From contig JAESIW010000118.1 of the NCBI GenBank assembly GCA_016802295.1, positions 505,727 through 569,726 of the forward strand: a stretch of 64,000 bases of DNA, given 5' to 3'. This document shows, one piece after another, positions 10,582 through 22,115 of the stretch; positions within the stretch are counted from its first letter, which is position 1, and each line of letters opens with the position of its first letter. The DNA comes from Brachionus rotundiformis. Taxonomy: Eukaryota > Rotifera > Eurotatoria > Ploima > Brachionidae. Under the pieces are notes generated by a model that had not been told where the DNA came from, did no database searches, and saw nothing but the letters and a program-made list of their open reading frames with translations. Position numbers and translations under genes: made by a program.

Positions 10582-13539
10582 TTAAATCAGTAACAAAACT
10601 AAGCCAATTAATAAAGTTAAATCTTTAAAATTCGCTATCTGTGAAGCACTGTTTTCAGTAGTAGAAGATAAAGTTGAACTTGAAAAAGAAGTAGAAGCTA
10701 CAGAATTAATTGTACTGAGCGTTGAATTATCAGACATATCTTGACCATTAGTTGTAGAAGTGCTTTCTGTCCCATTCACTGATGCTATTTGCTCATATGA
10801 ACTTATCATTGAGTTAAAGTCTAAATTCATTTTGGCAATATTAGAATCACCAGTTATACTAAAATCAAATAAACAAACATTGTCGTCACCACATAATTCT
10901 CTTGCTTTTGCTTCTTCAGTCGAATTTTCAAAAGTAATTCCATCTTGCATAAATTTTGGCACATAACCAACATCCCTTTTTCTATTTGTTTTACTTGAAT
11001 TATAAAAAATGCTCTCTTGTTCATCTATTGACCATTTAAGTCCAAAATTTTCAAAAATATCCTTGTCATTTTGTGAATTAAGATTTAAAATGGTTCCATT
11101 TGGTAAAATAAAATCATCATTAGGATTATCATTATAATTGCCCATTAAACCAATTGTTTTTCCTTTAAAATTCGAAGGCAATGATGCAAAAATCAACAAT
11201 GCATTATTAGATGGTGTGGACTGAATTTCAAAACCAATACCATTGTCATACGTTAGCTGAACAGTTTTGTTATTGGTATCTACACTACTTTGTAGTCCAT
11301 TTAAATAGTATAAGCCATCTGATAACTGGTTTCCTGTTACTAGAAAAATGATTTGATTATTTTCAACTTTAATTTCAATATGATCTGTTTTATCGGCTTG
11401 TATGGCAATAGATTTGAATACTGTTCCTTGAGTTTGTTCACCATTTTTGGTCAGAGGGCCTATTCTTACTTGAACAGTAAAATTAATTTCGCTTATTTGA
11501 AAAAAATTGAATTGACCATATCCATTGAAAGTGTACTTAAGGCCGTCAAATGTGGTAAAATGTGGGTCACCAGCTCCACCGCCGATTGCAGGGGGTTGCC
11601 AAAGCTTTCCGTCGTCAGATGGTCTTTTCTCAAAGTATAAATCACAGTTGTTGGACAAAAGACAGCATTGAAGATATGGGAAAACGTCAATTTTCATATG
11701 CTTTTTATAATAGAAAAATGAGCTATGCAAGTCAATACTTCCTCCACCGGGTGGTCCAGCTATAATAGACCCCTTATTATCATAACAGCATTGTTGCCCA
11801 GTTGAGTAATTACCTATTTGAATGGGAAAAAAAGACTTGTAACAAACGCTGGCACCTGGATGAAATAAGTTGCACAAATCTGGATCAAACGGATTGCACA
11901 GAAAGTCCATGGTTAGGTTTGAGAAAAAAAAGGGAGTCTGATTAAATGGTAAATTTGGTGGACATGGTGGCAGCATTTGCATGATTGGAATTGGATCGGG
12001 TTGTTCACTGTGCCATGACTTACAAGAACCATCTGTAGATTCAAGTTGATTTATTATGATAAAAGGTACAATTGTATCATATTTAATGAAATCAAAAGAG
12101 TCATCATTATAGTATGGATTTTTGTAACTAAAACCAATATAAGCTAAATCGACATCTACTCGTGGAACATCTTGGTAAAGAAGAGTAGAATTTATTTTGT
12201 ATGTGTTGCTCGAGTATGGCTCAATTAGAGTATGTTTGGCAGAGCTTTTTCCAACTTGAATCAAATAAATATCAAATAAATATTGATAAAACTCAGAATA
12301 AAGAGTAGAACCATTAAAAACTATTTCACCATCAGTCATGTTATAGACTGGTTTTACATTCATAAAATAATTAAAAGCTGAATTTAAATAAAATGGAGGT
12401 TCTTCAATGATAAACAAATAACTTTGAAAAATTATATAATTGTCAATATAAAGACTGAATGTCATATTAACGAATGAATCGTCATTAGATGAAGATCTAC
12501 TTTTTATCTTTGCATATTTGGTTTGGTTAAAAAATGGAGTCTCAAATTTACAACTTAACTGGTCAACATTTTTACATTCAACTTCAATTCCATTTTCAAA
12601 AACAACTTTTAATTTCTGAGTATTGTTAATGCAAAGACCTAAAATTAATCCTTCTTCTCCTCCGAAATAGTAATATGAATAAAAATTATAAAAATATGGA
12701 TCTAAATTACAATCATAATCAAGAATTTCAGGGTCATCGACTCGATATATCCATCTCCCAGGAATATTGACGTTTGATTCATTCACCAAAAGAGACATGT
12801 TCTCAAATCCAGATCCAGGCAAAGATAAAGATCTAATTCCATCACCATAATTAAAACCAGCCTGGGCACCAAAAATCCATTCTAGTTTTTCATAATTAAA
12901 TACGGAAAATGATTTATTTCCGTCAGATGCAATCAATGCTTGAAAGGTGTTTTCATCAAAATAACTAAAATATGTCCTGACTTGGTACCATGTGACAAGG
13001 TATGCCCATGAAGCGTTAAATGGTTCAACTGCTTTAGAAATATCTTCACTTATTTTATCAAGTGTTAGAGAATTGTTTATCTCTCGGTGAAATATGCTCC
13101 CACTTGATATTGCATTCCAAAAAGGTGTCAATGATACAAAATATTTTAATGGAAATGGCGAAGGATAGTTCGTGATTGGTTCCAAAAAGGATATTAAACC
13201 ATCTCTGTTAATGTAAAGCTGTGAATAAAAACTTCCAAAAAAATTAAAATTTGCTGATAAATTGATCGGACCATCAAACAAATCAAACGAATCTACCATA
13301 TTATCTCCATAAAATGTGCCAAAGTTATATAATACACTATTTGAAGTATTAGCTAATTTTGTAGTCAAATTAAATTGATTAAAATTAGTTGAAAAATTAA
13401 ACTGATCAGTAAAGTCTGATTGATTGTAATCCAAAAGCGTTGAACTAATGTTACTTGAGTTATACTGATTATTTGTGGTTTGATTTTGAGCCAAAGCAGC
13501 AGCTCCAAGACAAACGAAATAAAAAAATTTTATATTCAT
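10582..13539 (-). CDS. Secreted/surface NIDO-AMOP-VWD protein, probable GPI anchor
   Basis: One uninterrupted 985-codon frame starting MNIKFFYFVCLGAAALAQ, a clear signal peptide. Domains in order: an Asn/Thr-rich start with many N-glycosylation sites (20-70); a NIDO domain (about 70-270; YNFGTFYGDN to GRWIYRVDDPE); a variable region (275-495); an AMOP domain rich in cysteine (about 500-640, from CKSWHSEQPDP); and a VWD domain (about 655-845) opening with GAGDPHFTTFDGLKYTF. GDPH (657-660) is the autocleavage motif known in MUC4, SUSD2 and gel mucins. TNRKRD near 851-856 resembles a furin site, and the FENSTEEAKARELCGD region (870-905) follows as in Mesh/SUSD2/MUC4. A Ser/Thr-rich stalk (922-965) ends in a short hydrophobic tail (973-985), more like a GPI signal than a full membrane span. 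The EGF or sushi modules of relatives are missing. It probably acts in epithelial surface adhesion; that role is inferred. Confidence 0.9.
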   Translation of the reverse strand: MNIKFFYFVCLGAAALAQNQTTNNQYNSSNISSTLLDYNQSDFTDQFNFSTNFNQFNLTTKLANTSNSVLYNFGTFYGDNMVDSFDLFDGPINLSANFNFFGSFYSQLYINRDGLISFLEPITNYPSPFPLKYFVSLTPFWNAISSGSIFHREINNSLTLDKISEDISKAVEPFNASWAYLVTWYQVRTYFSYFDENTFQALIASDGNKSFSVFNYEKLEWIFGAQAGFNYGDGIRSLSLPGSGFENMSLLVNESNVNIPGRWIYRVDDPEILDYDCNLDPYFYNFYSYYYFGGEEGLILGLCINNTQKLKVVFENGIEVECKNVDQLSCKFETPFFNQTKYAKIKSRSSSNDDSFVNMTFSLYIDNYIIFQSYLFIIEEPPFYLNSAFNYFMNVKPVYNMTDGEIVFNGSTLYSEFYQYLFDIYLIQVGKSSAKHTLIEPYSSNTYKINSTLLYQDVPRVDVDLAYIGFSYKNPYYNDDSFDFIKYDTIVPFIIINQLESTDGSCKSWHSEQPDPIPIMQMLPPCPPNLPFNQTPFFFSNLTMDFLCNPFDPDLCNLFHPGASVCYKSFFPIQIGNYSTGQQCCYDNKGSIIAGPPGGGSIDLHSSFFYYKKHMKIDVFPYLQCCLLSNNCDLYFEKRPSDDGKLWQPPAIGGGAGDPHFTTFDGLKYTFNGYGQFNFFQISEINFTVQVRIGPLTKNGEQTQGTVFKSIAIQADKTDHIEIKVENNQIIFLVTGNQLSDGLYYLNGLQSSVDTNNKTVQLTYDNGIGFEIQSTPSNNALLIFASLPSNFKGKTIGLMGNYNDNPNDDFILPNGTILNLNSQNDKDIFENFGLKWSIDEQESIFYNSSKTNRKRDVGYVPKFMQDGITFENSTEEAKARELCGDDNVCLFDFSITGDSNIAKMNLDFNSMISSYEQIASVNGTESTSTTNGQDMSDNSTLSTINSVASTSFSSSTLSSTTENSASQIANFKDLTLLIGLVLLLI

Positions 13540-14427
13540 TTTCTAATGTATATTTTAACTTTCATGCCATCTTTTTTTATAGTTTTTGTTATCAAATGGT
13601 TGAATAATTTAAATTAAAAGAAAATTATTATCTTAAATTTCATGTAATTTCATCGATTGTTATTTTCATTATTTTGAATCCATAAAAATGTAGAAATAAA
13701 ATATTTTGTGAGTCATTCGAATTTTTTATTTATTTTAAATTAAAGATGACATATTTAAATAAAATATCCAAAGTTTTTTGTCTACTAATTATTGTTTTGT
13801 AATCATTTACTCAGCAAATTTTTATTTATACATTGTTTAATTTTGCACTTTCATAAACTTATAGAAATTTTAAGTAAAATATTAACACAATCATTTAAAT
13901 TTTATTTTAAACTTCAGAGCACTCATTAGCCATCTTCTAAATAAGTTCTTTCAATACAAAATACACGCTCCTGTTTTAAATTTTAAAATCAACAAGTAAT
14001 TATTAACCTTAATTCAATAATGATTTTGTTGGTAGTGTGATCAAGAAAAAGACAATTTGATCAAACAAACTGTAGAATTTTAACCATTTAAACAAATTTA
14101 AAAATTACAAAATACGATTTTATATATAATTTTATCTTTCCCAATTAAAATAATTTATGGTTAATTTTATTCTGATGATTTTTGCAGAAGATATGATGAA
14201 ATAAACTTAAAAAGTGAATACAAAGCTTTTGTTTAATTTTTTTTTTACAAAAACATAAATATTTTTTCGATTTCATCATACGACTAAATAAAATAATTGG
14301 TAAATAGAATTGAACTGATAAATTCTTAAAATTATTGCTTTCCAAATCAATAAAAATGGATTTTGAATTTATAAAAATTCAACTTAAGTAAAATAATAAA
14401 ATAAATAAAATACATATATTTAAGTCT
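13540..14427. other. Intergenic, no gene seen
   Basis: AT-rich sequence upstream of the NIDO protein gene and downstream of the broken GPCR, both on the minus strand. One 66-codon frame on the minus strand (14345-14145) is low-complexity Lys/Ile/Phe and not convincing. Confidence 0.5.
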
Positions 14428-15426
14428 TCAACAAAAAACGATAAAAATAAAGAGATTTTTTTTAATAAATGTAATACAAAACTGTCTGAATTTAGCATTG
14501 GTTATAAAGCAATTGAAAAAGAGACTGGAATGAAATGAAAAAGCCAAAGAGTCCAGAAGACTTAAGACATGTTTTTCTGAAAGTAACTCGGAAAAAAATG
14601 AAAATAAAATAGACGCTGGTGAAGTCATGATAATAAAAGCAAATGTTATGCTTAAGACCGAGATGGTAACTCTTCTCTTTCTTTGCATTGATTTCATAGC
14701 TGTTTCATTGGTTTGGTATCGTAAAGATTTGCTATCAACTAGAATTGTTCTAATTAGCAAGATGTCAAACACAATCATAACACTAAAAGGAATTAAGTTG
14801 TAAACTACTAGATTTATCTTGTCCATTGTGGGAAATATTCTGAATTCAGCTGAATACCAAAAGCAATTTTCATTTTCTTGAACCAAAGTGAAACTTTCAA
14901 AAACTGACCCGTTTATTAAGTCTAATTTGGTCACATTTTTTGCGTATACTTTTACATAATTTCCATTAAAAATTAATACGTGACTGTTGAACAGAAACAT
15001 GACTAGAATGGTAGCAATTGATCAGGTGAAAGCTGATTTTACGGTTGAAAAGGGCAAACGACTGTAGACAGAGCCTGGAACCGATTTGACAGAAACATAT
15101 CGGTCCACGCACATTATACTCAGAATATTGGCAGTCGTGTGCAGAGAAAAAACTTGTAGAAAAATAACCACTTTGCAGCTGAACAAATTGGCTTTCTCAA
15201 GCGCTATATGGAAGTTTGGGCCTAGAAAATGATTCAAATTCCATTGGAAAAGAGATATTGTATCAAATACTGCTACAAATGAGAGAAAAACCATTGATGG
15301 AATTTCCTTAAATTGTCTACTAAAACGAAATATTAAAAAGCAGACTGTATTGCCAAATAGACTGAGAGCAATTATTGCCAATGGTATGTAGGATATTATA
15401 ATCTCTATTGTGAAATATTCATCCAT
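14428..15426 (-). pseudogene. Class A GPCR interrupted by one in-frame TGA in TM4
   Basis: A frame of 332 sense codons from the ATG at 15424-15426 is broken once, by TGA at 15022-15024 (codon 135). The reading frame is the same on both sides, so this is a nonsense change, not a frameshift. The stop sits in KSAFT-stop-SIATIL, at the position of the TM4 tryptophan conserved across class A receptors, so a TGG-to-TGA change is the simplest reading. Other landmarks: GNTVCF in TM1, FVAVFD in TM2, FSCKVV and CVDRY in TM3, a TM6 with SPAS, and a TM7 reading FFNCFITNAKF with no NPxxY. It resembles FMRFamide/peptide-type receptors. Alternatives are a sequencing error, an allelic null or stop readthrough. 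The rest of the frame is clean, so inactivation, if real, is recent. Confidence 0.75.
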
Positions 15427-16643
15427 TTATGATTTAAGATTCAAACAATATTTTAAAACAAGAATTTTATTTTTCTAGATTAGCTAATGCTTAGCTTTAG
15501 TTTTATAGATAAATATTTGCTCTATATACATTATATATATTTATATAAATATATAGTATGTGATTTATATTAATTTTTTTAGAATTATAAATAAAATAAA
15601 TGTGACTATTGTACTTTTTTTCCGTAAAATATTTAGCTAATTTATTTGCTTTGAAAGCATTCGTAGTTTTAAAGAAATTAAACGGATTTTGATATGTTTG
15701 GAAATACTTAAGATACGACACCAAGTATAAACACTGCCATTTCGGAGTGAGATGTTTTTAGGAATTTATTTTTTTTAACATCTCAAAATTTAAATAAGAA
15801 ATTTCACAAGATAAAATATCTTTTTCTAGCCTCTTATAAATTTTTACACATATTTTATCTACCTGTAGAAAATTTTTTATTCAAATAGTTATCTGTCGTA
15901 AGACAATGCTACGGAAAGATATTTTACTTATATGTAGCATCTTCCTAAAATTTTATTTTTTGCTAACTAATGAATTTTGATATTTATCTAAATTTTTGGT
16001 TATCTAAAACAACATTACTATCATTCAAATAAACAGACATTTAAAAATTAATGTATTTATAAAAATTGTTTAAAATCATTAGGAAAACTTTTAAATTTGA
16101 AAAAATAAAAACTTTTCTTAACGATAATTAAAACTAAAATGTATTTTAAAGATCCTATCAACAAAATTATACTAATTTTATACATAAAAATTTACATGTT
16201 AAAAAATTAACTAAAAATATTTATATTAAGGGTTCAAATTTTGAATTTTAACAAAAGTATTATAATATCTTAATGACGTACTGATTCTGTATTTCCGAAA
16301 AAGAAATATAAGATGAGTTAAAAAAAACCAATATTTACTTGAAAAATAAATTCAAAAGATTCTGCCAAAGGACATCAATTTGAGATAAAAAATCAAAATA
16401 TCAAAATCGATAATTTTCAAGATTTTTGAAAATATAGTATCTATATATTAGGAATTAATTAATTATTGAAATTATTGTTTTTTGAAAACAATATAATTTG
16501 ATCAAATTCATGTTTTAATGATTTAATTTATTTGAAAATTAAATTTTCAAAAGAAAAAAACCATGTATTATAAATACACAATAAATAGATTGTCGTAAGT
16601 TAATTGAATAAAATCAAATGATTATTTTGGAAAATAATCAAAG
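15427..16643. other. Intergenic, no gene seen
   Basis: AT-rich sequence between the divergent GPCR (-) and Cys-rich gene (+). A short TATATA-rich tract lies at about 15520-15560. No repeat or frame is supportable. Confidence 0.5.
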
Positions 16644-17415
16644 ATGAAATTGAACTTAATATTTCTTATGCTATTCTGTTTCAAGTCCTTTGCCTTTGGT
16701 GATACTTTACACCAAACATATCTAAGAATCAAAAAATACAAGCCTTCGGAAAATGTCTACCAAAATGAAGCCTTGGATAAATTCAGCGCAAGAAATAAAC
16801 TTATTTGCATGAAGAAATGCAATGAACAACTCAATTGCCAAGTAGTTACATTTGCAAATAGAACCTGTTCTCTGTTTTCGGCTATTGAATTGTCCACTGA
16901 CCAAAGCCAAGCTAAAAAAATGCGTGTTTATGTTAAGAAGACAACTGATGAAATAATGGATGAACTTGATATTGGTGGTTCAATAAACATTTCTGAAATA
17001 AACTGTATTTATCCTTAACATTCAATTCCTATAATCTTTTATTTTATTAAATTAACCTTCTAGGCTCGAACAACTTACCAAAGCAATATTCAGAAAATTG
17101 TTCAAACAATTGCTTGAATGAATGCCAAAATGGATTGAAATGTTTGGTCGGTGTTTGTGATTGTAATGAAACTAGCTTTTTCAACACTACTAGTCAAAAA
17201 TGCGGTAAATTAATTAATTGTTTATTAAAATTTAAAATAAAATTTAATAAAATTTGTTTAATAAAATCAATTAAGAGCCAAAACATGAAATAAATGAATA
17301 CTGTGAGAAAAATGCTCACTGTAATCATCATAACTTTTTGGAATGTTCTTTAGATAAAAGATGCGTTTGCTTTACCAATTGTATGAATAATAATGGAAAA
17401 TGTGGTAACTATTTT
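16644..17415 (+). repeat. 772-bp duplicated block, copy 1
   Basis: Matches 22921-23692 base for base without indels. I counted four differences (about 99.5% identity): two adjacent to each other in the signal peptide codons, one silent, and one Val/Ile. Identity includes both introns and stops abruptly after AACTATTTT. The 5' limit lies within about ten bases of the ATG. Confidence 0.93.
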
Positions 17416-19024
17416 GATTAATTGATTATCAAAAACTTTATTTTTAATGATGAGATTAATTGAGTTATTTAATTTAGAAAAAATGATTGAATATGGAGAA
17501 TCATGTTCCCACAATGAACATTGTAATCACCATATAGGCCTTGAATGTATCGATTCTGTTTGTAATTGTAGTGATAAGTATGCGTATCAAGACAGTGTTT
17601 GTGGTAAATTGAATTTGTATATTTAGGTTTTATAGCTTATTAACACTTGAAGCACCAAAAAATTTAAATCCTCATATATTTTGGGTAGATTTTAATATAA
17701 ATCAATCGTTTATAGATAATGTAGATTTTATCTTTATTTAAAAAAAGGATTAATATTTGATTAAAATATCTTGAAAAATTGGTAAATGCTTCTAGTATTA
17801 AATAAAAGTTTGTTCAAAATAATAAAATTATCTTTCTATCAACATCTTTAGACCGATTCTCTTTTTTTTAATTATCATTAAAAAATTGTTTCATTATTGA
17901 AAAATTTGTATCTTTTATTTTTAGTGATGAAAATTCCACCTGAATTAAGCGACTGTGATTACGATTCAAACGAGTGCAAAGAAAATACTGGTCTGGCTTG
18001 TATAAATTTTAAATGCGTTTGTCCTGGAAAAAAAAATTGGATAGAAAACAGATGTCGTAAGTAAAAATTACTGATTAAATAATGTGGTTAGAAATTTTTT
18101 TCATTTTATTTATGAAAAATACTTATTACTGAGCTGTTTTGTTGGTTAATTTTCGACAAAATTTTTATTAAACATGAAAACATACCTGCTAACCTTACAC
18201 AATTAAAATCACAATTGAGATATTAGGTTGATAAGTTATTTATTTTAAGGATCGTAGATCATAGATTTTTTTTATAAAAATTTTTTGTAAATTATCTTTT
18301 GGATTAATACCAACTTAATTGAACAAACATATTCATAGATTTTTTGATTATTGATAAAATTCTTTAAAAGAAAACAATCATTGTGGTTGTATAGATTGGT
18401 GACCAAGACCACTTTCAATTAGTAGACTAAAATTATGAAAGTTTTAATTCTGAAAGAATCTTCTATTTTGGTCAAGCTTAAATGGTTCAATTTTTTACAA
18501 GAATAAACATTCACAAAAAACACTAAGTTGTAAGTCTTAAAATACGAAATCAAAGACTATAATAAAATTCTAAGTAATGATTAATTTTTGAATAAATTTG
18601 AAAAAAAAACATTTTTTGGCTAATCATAATAATTTTTTAATTCTCAAATTGTTTTTAAGAGGATATAATAAATTTGGTTATTAGAATTCAATCAATGGTA
18701 GATTCTATAGTAAATATCCAGTTGTTTTTTACATCAAAAGACAGCTTTAAATCACCAATTTGTTCAGAAATGAAGATAACAAAATTGTTGGATAATTTTG
18801 TATACAAACTACCTGTTACATTGGGTCCTGTGACAATTAAATTAAAAATTGATTATCAGGATATTGAACTAGATAAAAGCTTTGATACAGAAGATTATGA
18901 AGATGTTTGCTTAATTCTTTCAAAAAAAGGATTGTACGATGATAACATTCAGCAGAGCATTGAAACAATAGGACTTGGAAAAAAGCCTGAAGTGGAATTA
19001 ATATCATGCGACTCAGAACAATAA
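16644..19024 (+). CDS. Secreted PAN-like / Cys-rich (EB-module-like) protein, copy 1, six exons
   Basis: Exons by eye: 16644-17004, 17064-17204, 17276-17404, 17478-17603, 17925-18056 and 18660-19024, phases consistent, 417 residues. Exon 1 has a signal peptide (MKLNLIFLMLFCFKSFAFG) and a PAN/apple-like segment (CMKKCNEQLNCQVVTFAN...C). Exons 2-5 each encode one small module with 6-8 cysteines, resembling EB or EGF-like modules, separated at phase-1 introns, a layout that allows exon shuffling. Exon 6 encodes a Cys-poor domain with YKLPVTLGPVTIKLKIDY and SFDTEDYEDVCLILSKK, also present in copy 2; I do not recognise it. Extracellular; function unknown. Compared with copy 2 at 22921-24217, exons 1-3 and their introns are almost identical, while exon 4 onward has diverged and copy 2 lacks one module. 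Confidence 0.8.
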
Positions 19025-19524
19025 TAAATTAAAATCTTTAATTTTACAACATCAAATTAGCAAATATTGAATATTTTTCATATTACATTTTTCATATTTT
19101 GATTATTTTAAAAAAATATTTAAAAAGTTTTTTAAAATTTAATCATAAACTTAATTATGCCTTTTTTAAAATAAACTTATGCTATTATTTACTGTAACCT
19201 CGTGATAACGACTCGTGATAAAGACCTTTTTTTAGAGTCAATAGTTCCTATGCTACAACAATTAAAATTTAATTAGCTAGTAGCTAGAAAATACTTTGAA
19301 TATATTTTCCAAAAATTAAACTCAAATTAAAATTTTACTCTGACTGACTGCTCACTAATAATCATTCCTGTTGCTTTTAGAAAGCCTAATATAATTTTTC
19401 CTATTTCTAAAAAGAATTGAAAAATTAAATTCTCATAATCACGAAACGAAAACATCTCTAACGATTTAGCAATGTTTAGCTTACATATTCTCTTCTAAGC
19501 TATGAGCATATTTTTTTTGGTTAA

Positions 19525-19870
19525 TTCTGTTTATTTTAGTCCATCTATTCCAGGATACCCTGCATACAAAGCTAATCGGAAAACCCATGTTGCTGGAGGT
19601 GTCTGTATTTTTTTTGTATAGATAGTTTAACTTCTTTTCCTACTGATGATCAAATTTTAAATTAAGAAAAAATTGGACAAACATGGGGCTTAATCAAAGT
19701 TGGAATAGAAAATATTGTAATTATTTTTATCTAAAGATCTTTGGTTTTCAACGACCAGGAGGTTCTATAATCTAGTTTTGTAAGAGTTGGCGGATTTTGA
19801 CTCATGGTTCCTTGACTGGAGTTCTTATTTACGGTGATTTTAATTTCCCTATCAAAGATTGAAGTAACTA
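19525..19870 (+). mobile_element. Degenerate LINE endonuclease-domain fragment
   Basis: Frames on the plus strand give SIPGYPAYKANRKTHVAGGV near 19540-19605 and, about 230 bases on, LIYGDFNFPIKD followed by a stop where Trp is expected. These are the PGY...R...GGG and GDFNxPxxDW landmarks of the LINE apurinic endonuclease. Stops and a frame change separate them. It lies between the two Cys-rich genes and looks long dead. Confidence 0.55.
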
Positions 19871-21303
19871 ATATTTTAATAATGTTCGCGACACGAAGAT
19901 TTAGAATTGAATTTTATATAAAAAATAATGTATTTTGGATGATTTTCTTTTTAAAATTCAATTCAAAAAGAAAATCACATTTGAACCATAAACCCTTGCA
20001 AATAAGGATTTTTAAAATTCTTTTAAAAATCAATTAAAATGGCTTTTTGATAGGTACAATTATTCATATTTAAAGAAAAAGAAATCTATAAACAAAAACA
20101 AGTCTAAAAATTCAAGAATATAAGACGGTTAAAAAAATATCAATTGAAAATATAAAAGAAAATCGAAATAGTTTCGAAAATTTTCATATTTTCTGTTATC
20201 AATTTGGTAAATTCCTATTTCAATTAGGTCTTTTAAAATTTAATATTTTGCAATCAAAAATTTTTAAATTACTTCTATTGATATCTAAAAAATTAAAAAA
20301 ATAACTATAAATAAGATTATCAAATAATTTAAACAAATTTCCTTTTCTCAATTTGATCCAAGTTTTGGTTCCCTTTTGAGCAAAAAAAAGGGATTGTTTT
20401 TAAGATATTTATCATAAAAATTACCTGTTGTGTAATGTATTCAATTTATATTTTAAAAATTTAGATTATCCAATAACTTTAATTAAATTAATGTTCTCCA
20501 TTTGGTCAAGTTCTGATACTATCAGGTTTTTAAAATTTTTTTTTCAAAACATAAATTTAAATTTTAAAAAATTAAAATTTAAGTTATAATTTAGAAGTGT
20601 AATTTGTGAAACTTTATTTACATTTTAAAGAAATAAAATTAAAATTTAATTAGCAAAATTAACACCAAAGACACGTCCATCTTAACTGGTCAACACTGTT
20701 GTTAATGGCTCGTTTATTCCAGTCATATTCTATTAAAATTTTAAACAAAAGTCTTTTACGGTGCCTCAGTCTAAAAGTAAATTTGGCTATATTGATATGA
20801 TTTTTATTTTCTTAAATCAAATAAAAATGTAACATTGAATTTATTTTTTCTTTTTTAGTTCATTTTATAAATAGATTTTTGAAATATATTTCGATATATA
20901 GTAAAATTTTATAAGAATAAAGCAGTAATATTTGAATTATTATTTATTGAGTAATAAAAAAAAATTATTTTCATTTATTCATTGCTTTGTTTTCATGTGA
21001 TAGTATTTGGTTTGGGTTGTGAAGTTTAGTAAAAATAAAAAAGTTTGATTCTATTGAAAATATCTCAAAAAGGAAAACTAGAGTTTCATTAAAGACAGTT
21101 TATTTTTGGCTGTAAGAGTAAGACTGTTGTCATGTCTTTTGAAAATATTTTTTTATAAAAGTAATATGAAACACCACCTATTCTTGTATACAAATCCTTT
21201 AACATGGCGAACATGTTTTGATTTTTCGTCCAGTAGAACCATAATAAATTTTTGAAAGTAATCTAATTATATAGTATTTAATTAAAAAATTCGATTCTAG
21301 AAC

Positions 21304-21610
21304 AATCTAGATGTGTTTAGTTAACGCATTCTCTTTGAAGTTGTATGAATATTTTCTTCTGTAACATCCTGTAATTCGAGAAAGCTTGATCGTTTTAATC
21401 TCAGAAATTTATCCAATAATTTAGCTAATCATTAGATAAAATTCTGTAATGATAGTCTTTTTTTAAGTTTTTTAAATTTATTAAAAAAAATTAAATTCAA
21501 TTTTTTTTATAAATTTGCAATTAGCTATTAAGACCGGCTACTTTTTAAGCGCTTTAATTGCTTAAAGCTACAACTTCCAAGTTAATACGAAAACTAAACA
21601 CATCTAAATC
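21304..21610. mobile_element. Probable MITE with ~40-bp imperfect inverted ends
   Basis: The left end (AATCTAGATGTGTTTAGTT..., 21304 onward) matches the reverse complement of the right end up to 21610. AGATGTGTTTAGTT is identical and a further GAAGTTGTA block aligns about 20 bases inward. The 307-bp interior has no open frame. Target duplication not resolved. Confidence 0.5.
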
Positions 21611-22115
21611 GGTCGACAGTCGAATTTCTTTATGAATGATTTTTTAATATTTTTAAAAAATTTAATAAAAAATTTTATTAGAGAATTCCAAGAAACAAGA
21701 TCATTTTAAGCTGATGGTACACTTAAGGCACAACCACTCTTTGTTGTTGTGCCCATTCCTTCTATTTCGCCTTCAATTTCTTTATGCTGTCAATTTATGA
21801 AATTTAGATAATTTCTAATTTAAATTTATATTGTTTCAATACCTTTTTTTGAAAGAATTAAGCAAATATCTTTGATATCTTCTGTATTAAAGCTTTAATC
21901 TAGTTCAATTTCTGATAGTAAATTTTTACTTTGATATGTAACAGATAGTTTATTTACAAAATTATCAATCAACAATTTTAATAACAATTTAATTTAATTT
22001 AATTTTTAATAATTTTAAGTTTTTAACTTCAGTTTTAGATAATCACAAATTAAAAAAAAACAAATTATGACTTTATTAAAATGGATGAAATGTTGATGAA
22101 ATGTTCAAAAATATT

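Noticed and set aside
15022..15024. TGA in the GPCR read as selenocysteine or as Trp by an altered code
   Set aside because: The position calls for Trp, no selenocysteine-type function is expected in TM4, and other genes here (for example the fibrinogen gene) use TGA as a normal stop.
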